A DNA stretch of 64,000 nt from Phycisphaera sp. (GTDB lineage Bacteria > Planctomycetota > Phycisphaerae > Phycisphaerales > UBA1924): the NCBI GenBank assembly GCA_020639255.1, contig JACKGZ010000004.1:124001-188000 (forward strand), in the 5' to 3' direction. The position numbers were made by a program, and so were the translations under genes. Position 1 is the first letter of the stretch. Each line of letters starts with the position of its first letter. Below the pieces are notes generated by a model. The model had not been told where the DNA came from. It worked only from the letters and a program-made list of their open reading frames with translations, and did not search any database. Positions 9,506 to 18,249 of this stretch are shown here, piece by piece.

Positions 9506-10561
9506 GTGGAGCTGCTCGACCGACTTCTCAAGTACTTCAGCCTCGACCTCGGGATCGACCTCGGGACCTGCAACACCCTCGTCGCTGTGCGCGGCCAGGG
9601 CATCGTCCTCAACGAGCCGAGCGTGGTCGCCGTGCGCAAGGGCACCAACCAGGTGCTCAAGGGCGGGCAGGCCGTAGGCTGGTACGCCAAGGAGATGCTC
9701 GGCAAAACGCCCGGCTCGATCACCGCGATCCGCCCGCTCAAGGACGGCGTCATCAGCGACTTCGAGATCACCGAGGCGATGCTCGGCTACTTCATCAACA
9801 AGGTCCGCGGGAAGTACAACTTCGTGCGCCCACGCGTGGTCATCAGCGTGCCCTCGGGCATCACCGCGGTTGAGAAGCGAGCCGTCACCGACTCGGCCGA
9901 CCGCGCGGGCGCGAGCCGGACGTATCTCATCGAAGAACCGATGGCGGCCGCGATCGGCGCGGGCCTCCCCTTTGCCGAAGCGACGGCGAGCATGATCGTC
10001 GACATCGGCGGCGGCACGACCGAGGTCGCCATCATGTCGCTCGCCGATATCGCCGTCTGCGAGTCCGTCCGCGTCGCGGGCGACGACATGGACGAGGCGA
10101 TCATCAACTACCTCAAGCGCACCTACAACCTCATGGTGGGTGAGCAGACCGCCGAGCGCATCAAGATTGAAATCGGCTCGGCCGCCGAGACCGAGGGCGA
10201 AGAGGGCTCGATCGACGTGCGCGGCCGCGACATGATCTCGGGCCTGCCCCGCAAGGCGACGATCAGCGCCGCCGAGATCCGCGAGGCGCTCCAGGAGCCG
10301 ATCAACTCAATCATCGACACGGTCGTTCGCACACTCGAACGGGCCGAGCCCGAACTCGCTGCGGACCTCGTCGAGAACGGCATTACGCTTGCGGGTGGCG
10401 GGGCGCTGCTCCGCGGGCTACCCACCGTGCTCTACAAGGCCACGGGCCTGTCGGTGCGTGTCGCGGAGGATCCGCTGACGTGTGTCGCGCGAGGGACCGC
10501 CATCTTCCTCGAGCACCTCGAGGAGTGGAAGGAAGTCCTGGAGAACGATCTCGATCTCTAG
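9506..10561 (+). CDS. mreB: Rod shape-determining actin homologue MreB
   Basis: MreB polymerises under the inner membrane and directs lateral wall growth. The 351-aa product has the usual length. Actin-fold signatures are clear: phosphate 1 loop LGIDLGTCNTLVAV near the N-terminus, IEEPMAAAIGAGLP, phosphate 2 loop VDIGGGTTEVAIMS, and adenosine motif ITLAGGGALLRGLP. The start is GTG at 9506 with AAGGGAGC immediately before it. A possible -10 element (TATAGT) lies at 9429-9434 but I see no good -35. It is the first gene of mreBCD, followed by mreC after 36 bp. Confidence 0.97.
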   Translation: MELLDRLLKYFSLDLGIDLGTCNTLVAVRGQGIVLNEPSVVAVRKGTNQVLKGGQAVGWYAKEMLGKTPGSITAIRPLKDGVISDFEITEAMLGYFINKVRGKYNFVRPRVVISVPSGITAVEKRAVTDSADRAGASRTYLIEEPMAAAIGAGLPFAEATASMIVDIGGGTTEVAIMSLADIAVCESVRVAGDDMDEAIINYLKRTYNLMVGEQTAERIKIEIGSAAETEGEEGSIDVRGRDMISGLPRKATISAAEIREALQEPINSIIDTVVRTLERAEPELAADLVENGITLAGGGALLRGLPTVLYKATGLSVRVAEDPLTCVARGTAIFLEHLEEWKEVLENDLDL

Positions 10562-10597
10562 CGCCGGCCCATCGGCATCGGACCAGGAGGCGCCGCG

Positions 10598-11449
10598 GTG
10601 TCAAGACGCGGTCTTGTGACATCAAGCAGGGTGCTCGTGCTCTCGATCTGCGCGATGGTCGTCACCACGTTCCTTCCAGCGCGACTGCTCACCTGGGCAC
10701 GAGTGCCCGGTCGCATCACGCAGCGTCTGACCTCGCCGCCCGCGGATCTTGTCAAGGTCGCCGGCGACTGGCTCGTCAAAGCCGAGCCCGCCGAGAACCC
10801 GGAGCCCCTCGTCGGGCAGATCGATCAGCTCCGCGCACTCGTCCACCGCCTCGAGCAGGACAACGGCAGGCTGCGCAGACAAGTCGAAGAACTCAGCGGC
10901 GTCCGCAGCACGCAGGACGACCCGATGCGTCTGCTCACCACGAGCGTCATCGCAGGCACCACCGACCCGACCGGGCGATTGCTCCGCCTGCGCTCCGGGC
11001 GACGCGACGGCATCGAGCCGGGCAGCGTTGCATCTGTCCGTGGTCAGCACCTGCTCGGACGCATTGTCAATCTCGATGAGGCGATGTGCGACGTCCTGCC
11101 CATCACCGACCGCAACGCCGAGACGATCATGGTGCAGGTTTACGAAGAAGACGGCACCAAGACCGAGCTCTTCTTCGATCTCACCCCGATGGGCGACGGC
11201 ACACTCAAGGGCCCGGGGCGATACGTCACCGAGGGTCTTGAGCAGACCCCACGCACCGCAGAGGTCGGGCAGATCGTGCGTCTGAGCGACGAGAACTGGA
11301 TCGGTCACGGCGGGCTGATCGTCGGCGCGATCACCGCGGTCGAGCCCTCGCCCGAGAGCCCGCTTCGCCAGGTCATCACCGTCAAGCCCATTGTGGACAC
11401 GCGCCGTGTATCGAGCGTTGTCGTGCGCGTACCCGGGAGCGGTTCATGA
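10598..11449 (+). CDS. mreC: Rod shape-determining protein MreC
   Basis: This 283-aa protein starts at GTG 10598, with AGGAGG seven bases upstream. One N-terminal membrane segment (about residues 8-28) is followed by a coiled coil (about 65-100: PLVGQIDQLRALVHRLEQD). A beta-rich periplasmic domain includes LRSGRRDGIEPGSVASVRG and LLGRIVNLDEAMCDVLPITD, which match the MreC core. It links MreB filaments to the wall-synthesis complex. Similarity to well-known MreC proteins looks modest, so gene order is important evidence. The stop overlaps the mreD start (ATGA). Confidence 0.9.
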   Translation: MSRRGLVTSSRVLVLSICAMVVTTFLPARLLTWARVPGRITQRLTSPPADLVKVAGDWLVKAEPAENPEPLVGQIDQLRALVHRLEQDNGRLRRQVEELSGVRSTQDDPMRLLTTSVIAGTTDPTGRLLRLRSGRRDGIEPGSVASVRGQHLLGRIVNLDEAMCDVLPITDRNAETIMVQVYEEDGTKTELFFDLTPMGDGTLKGPGRYVTEGLEQTPRTAEVGQIVRLSDENWIGHGGLIVGAITAVEPSPESPLRQVITVKPIVDTRRVSSVVVRVPGSGS

Positions 11450-12012
11450 GCTGGGGCGTGTACGCGGTTGCGCTCTGGCTGCTCGTCGGGCTCGAGGTCG
11501 GGCTGCGGGGCGTTCTGCGCGTGGGCGACACGGGCGTCGCGCCGAGTTTCGTACTGCCGCTGGTGGTCTTTGTCGGGCTCTTTGCGCGTGGACGCGTCAG
11601 CACGACCGCTGCCCTCATTGCGGGCTTGCTCATCGATCTGACCTCACCCGTCACACTCCCGGGCGGCGGGACCGCGATCATCCCGGGGCCGAACGCGCTG
11701 GGCATGGTCCTTGCGAGCCAACTCGTGCTCGGCGCTCGCGGGCTCGTCTTTCTCAATTCACCCGTCACGCTCATCGTGCTCACGCCGCTGGCGGGCATGG
11801 TGTGGCAGATCGTCGTGACGGCGGCCTTCGGCGCGCGCGAGCTCTACGACCCCATCGGCTTCCACGCGGGAAGCCAGCTCACGCAGCGTCTCTTCATCGC
11901 GCTCTACTCCGCCGTGCCCGCGCTCGTGCTGTGGTGGCCCCTGCGCGCGAGCGCAACGTTCTTCGGCTTCGATGCACCGCACACCGGACGCTACACGATG
12001 AGCCGGCGCTAA
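11446..12012 (+). CDS. mreD: Rod shape-determining membrane protein MreD
   Basis: This 188-aa polytopic protein has about five hydrophobic segments (near residues 3-22, 32-48, 52-66, 100-128 and 150-168). It starts at ATG 11446, overlapping the mreC stop by four bases. MreD sequences diverge strongly, so the call rests on length, topology and position directly after mreC. The stop codon overlaps the end of the convergent HAD gene by four bases. Confidence 0.85.
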   Translation: MSWGVYAVALWLLVGLEVGLRGVLRVGDTGVAPSFVLPLVVFVGLFARGRVSTTAALIAGLLIDLTSPVTLPGGGTAIIPGPNALGMVLASQLVLGARGLVFLNSPVTLIVLTPLAGMVWQIVVTAAFGARELYDPIGFHAGSQLTQRLFIALYSAVPALVLWWPLRASATFFGFDAPHTGRYTMSRR

Positions 12013-12662
12013 AGCGACCGGAGCATGTCGAGCGTGATCTGCTCGGTTGTTTCTACGACACGATCCGCCTGCGTGAGTTCCTCGGCACTCACCGAGTGGC
12101 ACACCCCCACCGCTTTCAGCCCCGCGCTCTTGGCCGCGGCCAACCCCCTCGGTGTGTCCTCGATCGTCACACAGTGCGCCGGCTCGACACCAAGTTTCTG
12201 CGCAGTCATGAGATACCCCGCCGGGTCGGGCTTGGCCTTCTCCACGTCGTCGGCCGTCACGATGCAGCGGAACACATCCAGGATCTCGAAGCGCCTCAGG
12301 ATCCGCTCGATCTCGACCCGGGCCGCCCCGGAACAGACCGCCACCGGCATCACCTCGGCTGCCGACCGGATCAGTTCGATCGATCCCGGAAACGCTTTCA
12401 CCTCGCCCGCGTCGATCATCTCCAGCACGTGCTGCTGCTTCGTATACACGACCTCCGCGAGGCGCTCGGGCATGAGCGCCAGCCCGCCCATCTCGGCGAT
12501 CACGCGGAAGGTGTCGCGGTCGTCGAGGCCGATGACCCGGGTCATGTAGTCGTCGTGGGTGAATGGCACGCCGAGCATCTGGGCCGCCCGGGTGATCGCC
12601 CGCTCGTGGACGGGCTCGGAATCGGCGATCACGCCGTCGAAATCGAAGATCAGGGCGTCCAT
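12009..12662 (-). CDS. HAD-superfamily phosphatase, beta-phosphoglucomutase-like
   Basis: The product is 217 aa from the ATG at 12662. Motif I is DFDGVIADSE (nucleophile D7, acid D9), a serine lies in VCSGAARVE (motif II), and KPDPAGYL and IEDTPRGLAAAKSAG supply motifs III and IV. The cap between about residues 15 and 85 is the helical C1 type of the phosphoglucomutase/phosphoglycolate phosphatase group. The substrate is probably a small phosphosugar but cannot be read from sequence. The upstream extension of the frame overlaps the divergent sugar nucleotidyltransferase gene and is not coding. Confidence 0.92.
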   Translation of the reverse strand: MDALIFDFDGVIADSEPVHERAITRAAQMLGVPFTHDDYMTRVIGLDDRDTFRVIAEMGGLALMPERLAEVVYTKQQHVLEMIDAGEVKAFPGSIELIRSAAEVMPVAVCSGAARVEIERILRRFEILDVFRCIVTADDVEKAKPDPAGYLMTAQKLGVEPAHCVTIEDTPRGLAAAKSAGLKAVGVCHSVSAEELTQADRVVETTEQITLDMLRSL

Positions 12663-12713
12663 GCGGGTCACTCTAGCGGGCCCCGGTCCAATGCGGGGAC
12701 GTACACTCCGGGC

Positions 12714-13937
12714 ATGCAGGTGTACCTCTTCGACGACGGCAAGGGCAGGCTCGCACCCCTCACGGATCTGAGGCCCGCCTTTGCCGTCCGCACGGGCGCC
12801 GCCACCACGATCGAGCGCGTCGAGCAGATGCTGGGTGATGACGACGAACTCGCGGGCCTCTTCGTCCCCGAACACCTGAAGGCCCTCGTCGAGGAGGCCT
12901 ACGAACTGCCCGTCAACGAGATGCCCACCGGCATCGACTCAGTGCTGCTCATCAACGGGCGATGCCCGCTCCCGCCGGGTGACCTCACGAAGATTAAGCC
13001 CGGCACGATCCTCGTCGAGCACCACGGCGAGAAGGACCACGAGCCCGCCGTCGTGCTCGCGTGCGTCAAGCCCGACGCCGCCGCCGCGATCATCAATGGA
13101 GAAGTACCGACCTCGGGCATCACCGCGACCAAGGAGCACCACCTGCTCCGCCGCCCGTGGGATATCCGGCGTTTCCGCGACGCGTGCATCAAGCACGACC
13201 TTGCGCGACTCACGCAGATCCCGGGCTCGGGTCTGCCCGCGGGCACGCTCCAGCGCGGCTCGCACCCCGTCGTCATCCGCTCGGGCGCCGACGTCTGGCC
13301 CGGCGTCACCTTCGACACGACGCATGGCCCCGTCGTCATCGCCGCCGGCGCGACCGTCCGCCCGGGCGTCATCGTCGTCGGCCCGACCTACATCGGCGAG
13401 GACTCAAGCATCCTCGACCACGCGCTCATCAAGGCCCACACCGCCATTGGCCCACGCTGCAAGATCGCGGGCGAGGTCGGGGGCACCATCTTCCAGGGGC
13501 TCGCAAACAAGGCCCACGAGGGACACCTGGGCGATTCGTGGGTCGGCGAGTGGGTCAACTTCGGCGCCGGCACCAACAACTCCAACCTCCTCAACACCTA
13601 CGCCGAGGTCATCGCCAAGGCCACATCCAACGGCTCGCACGAACGCACGGGCCAGACGTTCCTGGGTTCGATCGTGGGCGATCACGTCAAGTTCGCGATC
13701 TCGACACGGATCATGACCGGAGCCGTCATCCACACCGGCGCGATGTGGGCCGCCACGTCGCCCGTCGTGGGGTGCGTCGACGCCTTCACCTGGGCGACCG
13801 ACACGGGCGTCTCCGCGTTCCGCCTGCCCCGCTTCATGGACACCGCCAAGGTCGTCATGGCCCGACGAGGCGTCGAACCGAGCGAGGCGTATCTCGAACG
13901 CATCCGCTATCTACACGAGATGGCATCGAACGGCTGA
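12714..13937 (+). CDS. GlmU-like sugar nucleotidyltransferase/acyltransferase
   Basis: The product is 407 aa from the ATG at 12714. The first 190 residues resemble a degenerate nucleotidyltransferase: YLFDDGKGRLAPLTDLRPAF replaces the canonical GXGTRM...PK loop. About residues 195-360 form hexapeptide repeats of a left-handed beta-helix (VWPGVTFDTTHGPVVIAAGA, VRPGVIVVGPTYIGEDS). This layout matches the GlmU-family proteins of Bacteroidetes and Planctomycetes, distinct from true GlmU. It may activate or acylate a sugar phosphate for envelope or storage polymers. It is divergent from the HAD gene with 51 bp between starts. Confidence 0.85.
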   Translation: MQVYLFDDGKGRLAPLTDLRPAFAVRTGAATTIERVEQMLGDDDELAGLFVPEHLKALVEEAYELPVNEMPTGIDSVLLINGRCPLPPGDLTKIKPGTILVEHHGEKDHEPAVVLACVKPDAAAAIINGEVPTSGITATKEHHLLRRPWDIRRFRDACIKHDLARLTQIPGSGLPAGTLQRGSHPVVIRSGADVWPGVTFDTTHGPVVIAAGATVRPGVIVVGPTYIGEDSSILDHALIKAHTAIGPRCKIAGEVGGTIFQGLANKAHEGHLGDSWVGEWVNFGAGTNNSNLLNTYAEVIAKATSNGSHERTGQTFLGSIVGDHVKFAISTRIMTGAVIHTGAMWAATSPVVGCVDAFTWATDTGVSAFRLPRFMDTAKVVMARRGVEPSEAYLERIRYLHEMASNG

Positions 13938-13949
13938 TCGGCTCAGGTG

Positions 13950-14660
13950 CTACTTATCTTCGAACCACTTGACCTTTGGATTCAATTGACTGAAGCTCCT
14001 GATCCATGGCAACCGGTCATGGTCAGGTAGCTGATGTATCTCTCCGGGACACATAGCGAACTCGATCCCATTGAAATACACCATGCGTTCGAGCCACTCG
14101 CGGAGAGAGCCTGCTAACCACATCAGCGGTGGTACATCCTCGATCGTGTATACGACCGAACCTTTCGAAACAAAGTTGTCATCTCGGGCGAGTAGGAAAT
14201 CGCAGAAGTGCTGGTCTCGACCAAACCAATAGAATTGTGCATCGAGAACCTATGAATCCCATCCCAAATCTTCATAGCAATCTGTGACAGTTGCAAAGGC
14301 CGACGTGCTCTCATCACGTACATTCAGGGAACAGATCTCGTCGGGTCTCAAAATGTAGATGGGGTCTGACACACGGTCGTCTAGGTGATCTTCTGTGATT
14401 TGCTCCCCATCGACCGAGAAGACGACGCGATCACTTGTCCTCTCTTGAGCCGGGTTGACAAAGCCAGACCAAATATCGGGATCAAACCAACTGAGAAACG
14501 CCTGCAACTCAAGCGGAAGTCCATCAACATTCGTATTGATTCGCTGCTTCCCTCGAACAGCGCCACGGCTCACAGCAATCTGCTCGATGTCTCTCAGTAC
14601 CTGTTCCAGCGGAGTGCCACGGTCCCATGGTTGCTCTGCATGAGTCTTATCTCGCATCAT
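13950..14660 (-). pseudogene. SMI1/KNR4 (SUKH)-like gene interrupted by an in-frame amber codon
   Basis: The reverse strand from ATG 14660 encodes 136 residues, then TAG (14252-14250), then 99 more residues in the same frame to TAG at 13952-13950. Both halves look like one protein. The first contains LPLELQAFLSWFDPDIW, like the SUKH LPxxYxxFL motif. The second contains FYWFGRDQHFCDFLLARDD, then a strand-turn and WLAGSLREWLERMVYF, like the SUKH C-terminal helix. SUKH proteins often act as immunity proteins to contact-dependent toxins. Base composition is visibly AT-richer than the neighbours. No toxin gene is adjacent. It may be a decayed gene, a read-through gene, or a single-base sequencing error (CAG or TGG to TAG). 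Confidence 0.6.
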
Positions 14661-14696
14661 GGCAAGCAAGATACCGCCGCGATACCCTCATGCACC

Positions 14697-17600
14697 ATGC
14701 CCCCCACCCTCTACATCATCGACGGCTACGCCCAGTTCTTCCGCGCCTACCACGCGATCCGAACACCCATGACCAGCCCCGTGACAGGCGAGCCCACGAA
14801 CATGACGTTCGGCTTCGTCGGCATGCTGCTCAAGCTCCTCCGCGGGCAGGAAGCCCGCATGCAGGACGTGGGCGGGCCGCCGACCTACGCCGCGGTCGCC
14901 CTCGACGTCTCGGGCGATCGCGGCACGTTCCGCAGCCAGCTCTACGTCGATTACAAGGCCAATCGCGACGCGCCGCCCGAGGACCTCAAACCCCAGGTCA
15001 ACCGCTGCCTGGCGATGCTCAAAGAACTCGGCATGCCAGTCATCGGGTGCGAAGGCTACGAAGCCGACGACGTCATCGCCGCGATCTCGGCGAGGCTCAA
15101 GGAGAAGCACCCGGACCTGCTCATCCGCGTGATCAGCAAGGACAAGGACCTCAAGCAGCTCCTCGAGCCCGGGCGTTTCGAGATCTACGACATCCACCAC
15201 GACACCGTGATCGATGTCGACGCGCTCAAAGCCGACACGGGCCTCGCACCCGATCAGGTCGTCGACATGCTGACGCTCATGGGCGACAACGTCGACAACG
15301 TGCCGGGCGTCCCGGGCGTCGGGCCCAAGACCGCCGCCGATCTGCTCGTGCAGTTCGGCACGCTCGACGCCGTCCTCGCCGAGGCGCAGGACGAAACCAA
15401 GCCCAAGAAGGACTGGGTCATCAAGGGTAAGCGCCGCGAGAACATCGCCGCCGCCGCAGCAGCCCTCCCACTCTCGAAAGAACTCGTCACACTTCGCGCC
15501 GACACACCCATCGAGTTCGACCTCGAAGCCTGCAGGCTCAGCAAACTCCAGCCGAAGAAGATCGAGCCGATCATCCGCGAACTCGGCTTCAACCGCCTGC
15601 TCGACGAGGTCAAAGCCCTGGCCGGCGGCGCACCCGAGCCCGCAACAGCTGCTCAATCCAGGTCCAAAGCCAAAGACCCCGGCGTCTTCGGCGGGCTCTT
15701 CGATCAGACACGCGCCGACGACGCAACGCAAACCGCCGAGGGCGACTACCAGATCGTGCGCTCGAAGAAAGAACTCGACGCGCTCATCAAGGAACTCAAC
15801 GGCGCCAAAGCCGTCGCGCTCGACACCGAGACCACGCACATCCGCCCGATGCTCGCCAGGCTCGCGGGCCTGAGCTTTTCGACCAAGCCCGGCACGGGCT
15901 GGTACGTCCCCGTCCGCGCACCCGAAGGCGAGAAGCATCTCGACGAGAGCACCGTCCTCGAAGCGCTCCGCCCCATCATCGAGGACGAAACCAAGCCCAA
16001 GATCGGGCACAACCTCAAGTACGACCTGATCGTCCTCCGTCGCGCCGGCGTCGAACTCCGTGGACTCTGCACCGAGGGTTCCTGCGACACGATGGTCGCA
16101 AGCTACCTCCTCGACGCCTCGCGCCCGAGTCACTCGCTCGACAACCTCGCGCTGGCGCTCCTGAACCGCACGAACATCTCGATCAAGGATCTGATCGGCT
16201 CGGGCAAGAACCAGAAGAGCTTCGACGAGGTGCCGCTCGCGCAGGCCGGGCCCTACGCCGCCGAGGACGCCGACGTCTCGCTCCAACTCGCGCACATCAT
16301 GATGCCCGAACTCAAAGAGAAAGACCTCAACACACTCGCGCACGAGGTCGAATTCCCCCTCGTCGAAGTGCTCGCCGAGCTCGAATACAACGGCATCCTC
16401 GTCGACCCCTCCGAACTCTCACGCCAGCACGAACGACTCGAGGGCGAGATCAAACGCCTCCGCGCCGAGATCGAGGACGCCGCGTACGAAGCGCTCAACC
16501 GAGGCTTCGACCCCGACTCGCCAAAGCAGCTCGCGGGCATCCTCTTCAACAAGCCCACCGACGAAGACCCGGGCCTCGGGCTTCGCGTCATCAAACGCGG
16601 CAAGACCGGCCCCTCCACCGACGCCGAAGTCCTCGAAAAACTCACGCAGGACGCCTCGGTCGAAACAAAGATCCCCGAGCTCGTGCTCGATTACCGCCAG
16701 CTCACCAAGCTCGTCAACACGTACCTCGTCAACCTCGCCGAGGAGATCCACCCCGAGACCGGGCGCATCCATGCGAGCTTCAACCAGACCGTCGCCGCGA
16801 CGGGACGGCTCAGTTCGAGCGACCCGAACCTCCAGAACATCCCGATCCGCACCGACGTCGGCCGCGAGATCCGGCGTGCGTTCGTCGCGCCCGAGGGCTC
16901 GGTCCTCATCAGCGCCGACTACTCGCAGATCGAACTCCGCCTGCTCGCGCATCTTTCCAAGGACCGGGCGCTGATCGAGGCCTTCCGCGAAGGCCAGGAC
17001 ATCCACCGCGCCGTCGCCGCTCAGATCCACGGCGTCGCGCTCGACGACGTCACCAAAGAACAGCGCAACGGCGCCAAGATGGTCAATTTCGGGATCGTCT
17101 ACGGCATCACGCCCTTCGGACTCGCGCGCAGGCTCGGCGTCTCGAACACCGAGGCCGCCGAGATCATCGACGGCTACAAGAAACGCTTCCCGGGCATCAC
17201 CACCTTCCTCGCCGAGTGCATCGTGCAGGCCCAGCAGCAGGGCTACGTCGAAACGATGCTCAAACGCCGACGCCCCGTCCACGAGATCGACGCCCGCAAT
17301 CCGTCCCGCCGGGCACTCGCCGAGCGCATCGCGATCAACAGCGTCGTCCAGGGCTCGGCCGCCGACCTCATCAAGCTCGCAATGATCGACCTGCACCGAC
17401 GCATCGGCCCAGCCTCCCTCTCCCCTTCGGGGAGAGGGGCTTCCGCTCTTGCTCCCTCTCCCCTCGGGGGAGAGGGCCGGGGTGAGGGGGCATCGAACTC
17501 AAAGACATCCCCTCATCCGTCCGCTTCGCGGCCACCTTCTCCCCAAATGGGAGAAGGAGCAGAGGAACCAAACCTCCAAGAAGTGCGCATGCTCCTCCAG

Positions 17601-17750
17601 ATCCACGACGAACTCGTCTTCGAATCACCCAAGCCAGTCGCGGAAGACGCGATGAAGCTGATCGTTCAGCGCATGGAGTCGGCGATGGAGTTGGACGTGC
17701 CGCTCGTGGTCGAGGCGAGTGCGAGCGGGAACTGGTTTGAGGGCAAGTGA
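14697..17750 (+). CDS. polA: DNA polymerase I with repeat-derived insertion
   Basis: This gene encodes 1017 aa. The 5'-nuclease domain (1-290) has GYEADDVIA and MGDNVDNVPGVPGVGPKTA. The 3'-5' exonuclease (about 345-530) looks active: LDTETT, NLKYD and YAAEDAD retain the acidic residues. Polymerase motifs are A (ISADYSQIELRLL), B (RNGAKMVNFGIVYG) and C (LLQIHDELVFE). Between DLIKLAMIDLHRRIG and motif C lie about 57 Pro/Ser/Gly-rich residues (about 904-960) encoded by three palindromes. E. coli Pol I has only a short loop there. The start is ATG 14697; the longer upstream frame overlaps the SUKH-like gene. The stop overlaps the next gene (TGATG). Confidence 0.96.
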   Translation: MPPTLYIIDGYAQFFRAYHAIRTPMTSPVTGEPTNMTFGFVGMLLKLLRGQEARMQDVGGPPTYAAVALDVSGDRGTFRSQLYVDYKANRDAPPEDLKPQVNRCLAMLKELGMPVIGCEGYEADDVIAAISARLKEKHPDLLIRVISKDKDLKQLLEPGRFEIYDIHHDTVIDVDALKADTGLAPDQVVDMLTLMGDNVDNVPGVPGVGPKTAADLLVQFGTLDAVLAEAQDETKPKKDWVIKGKRRENIAAAAAALPLSKELVTLRADTPIEFDLEACRLSKLQPKKIEPIIRELGFNRLLDEVKALAGGAPEPATAAQSRSKAKDPGVFGGLFDQTRADDATQTAEGDYQIVRSKKELDALIKELNGAKAVALDTETTHIRPMLARLAGLSFSTKPGTGWYVPVRAPEGEKHLDESTVLEALRPIIEDETKPKIGHNLKYDLIVLRRAGVELRGLCTEGSCDTMVASYLLDASRPSHSLDNLALALLNRTNISIKDLIGSGKNQKSFDEVPLAQAGPYAAEDADVSLQLAHIMMPELKEKDLNTLAHEVEFPLVEVLAELEYNGILVDPSELSRQHERLEGEIKRLRAEIEDAAYEALNRGFDPDSPKQLAGILFNKPTDEDPGLGLRVIKRGKTGPSTDAEVLEKLTQDASVETKIPELVLDYRQLTKLVNTYLVNLAEEIHPETGRIHASFNQTVAATGRLSSSDPNLQNIPIRTDVGREIRRAFVAPEGSVLISADYSQIELRLLAHLSKDRALIEAFREGQDIHRAVAAQIHGVALDDVTKEQRNGAKMVNFGIVYGITPFGLARRLGVSNTEAAEIIDGYKKRFPGITTFLAECIVQAQQQGYVETMLKRRRPVHEIDARNPSRRALAERIAINSVVQGSAADLIKLAMIDLHRRIGPASLSPSGRGASALAPSPLGGEGRGEGASNSKTSPHPSASRPPSPQMGEGAEEPNLQEVRMLLQIHDELVFESPKPVAEDAMKLIVQRMESAMELDVPLVVEASASGNWFEGK
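17416..17557 (+). repeat. Three palindromic repeat units inside polA
   Basis: Hairpin 1 is 17416-17438 (10-bp arms CCCTCTCCCC/GGGGAGAGGG, loop TTC). Hairpin 2 is 17454-17476 with the same 10-bp arms and loop TCG. Hairpin 3 is 17535-17557 (9-bp arms CCTTCTCCC/GGGAGAAGG, 5-nt loop). The frame stays open through the whole block and encodes peptides such as LSPSGRGA and SPLGGEGRGEGA. I recognise this as a type of dispersed REP-like element that in other GC-rich bacteria usually lies between genes. Confidence 0.85.
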
Positions 17751-18214
17751 TGAGTCCTTACCATTGGGAACCACTGAATCACTTACAGGTAGGCCGGTAC
17801 GGCGAGACATTTGTCAAACTTGAACTCACCCGACTCGGCTTTGATGTGTACACGTCAGAAGTCGACGACCACGGCATTGATTTCGTGATCAGACTCGACG
17901 CCAAACACTACCTTGATATCCAAGTCAAAACCGTTCGAGGATACAACTATATTTTTGCTCGAAAGTCTGTATTCCCAGATTCGCCCAATCTATATATGGC
18001 GATTGTCATTCTACTTGAAAACAAACCACCCTCTCTCTACCTGATCCCAAGGACAAGATGGAACCAGCCGGACGACATCTTTGTGACCCGCGACTACATT
18101 GAGGGCACAACTGCCCCGGAATTCGGCATCAACCTGAGTGCGAAGAACATTGAATTTCTTAAGGCATATGCCGCCGACCTTGTAGCGATAGGCTGGTCTG
18201 ACTCAACAACCTAG
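17750..18214 (+). CDS. DUF4365-like protein with restriction-endonuclease-like fold
   Basis: The product is 154 aa. The ATG at 17750 overlaps the polA stop by one base (TGATG); a GTG one codon earlier is the alternative. GRYGETFVKLELTRLGFDVY, then DDHGIDFVIR, then YLDIQVKT fits a PD-(D/E)xK core: helix glutamate, catalytic aspartate, and QxK motif. Such small proteins are found in defence islands and accessory loci. Base composition is AT-richer than polA, suggesting later acquisition. Its role is unknown; it could be an active nuclease or a nuclease-fold DNA-binding protein. Confidence 0.75.
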   Translation: MSPYHWEPLNHLQVGRYGETFVKLELTRLGFDVYTSEVDDHGIDFVIRLDAKHYLDIQVKTVRGYNYIFARKSVFPDSPNLYMAIVILLENKPPSLYLIPRTRWNQPDDIFVTRDYIEGTTAPEFGINLSAKNIEFLKAYAADLVAIGWSDSTT

Positions 18215-18249
18215 CAACTTCCATTGCGACCAAGTAGTACACTGACCCC

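Noticed and set aside
14688..16343. 551-codon minus-strand open frame inside polA
   Set aside because: It is antisense to the well-supported nuclease and exonuclease domains of PolA.
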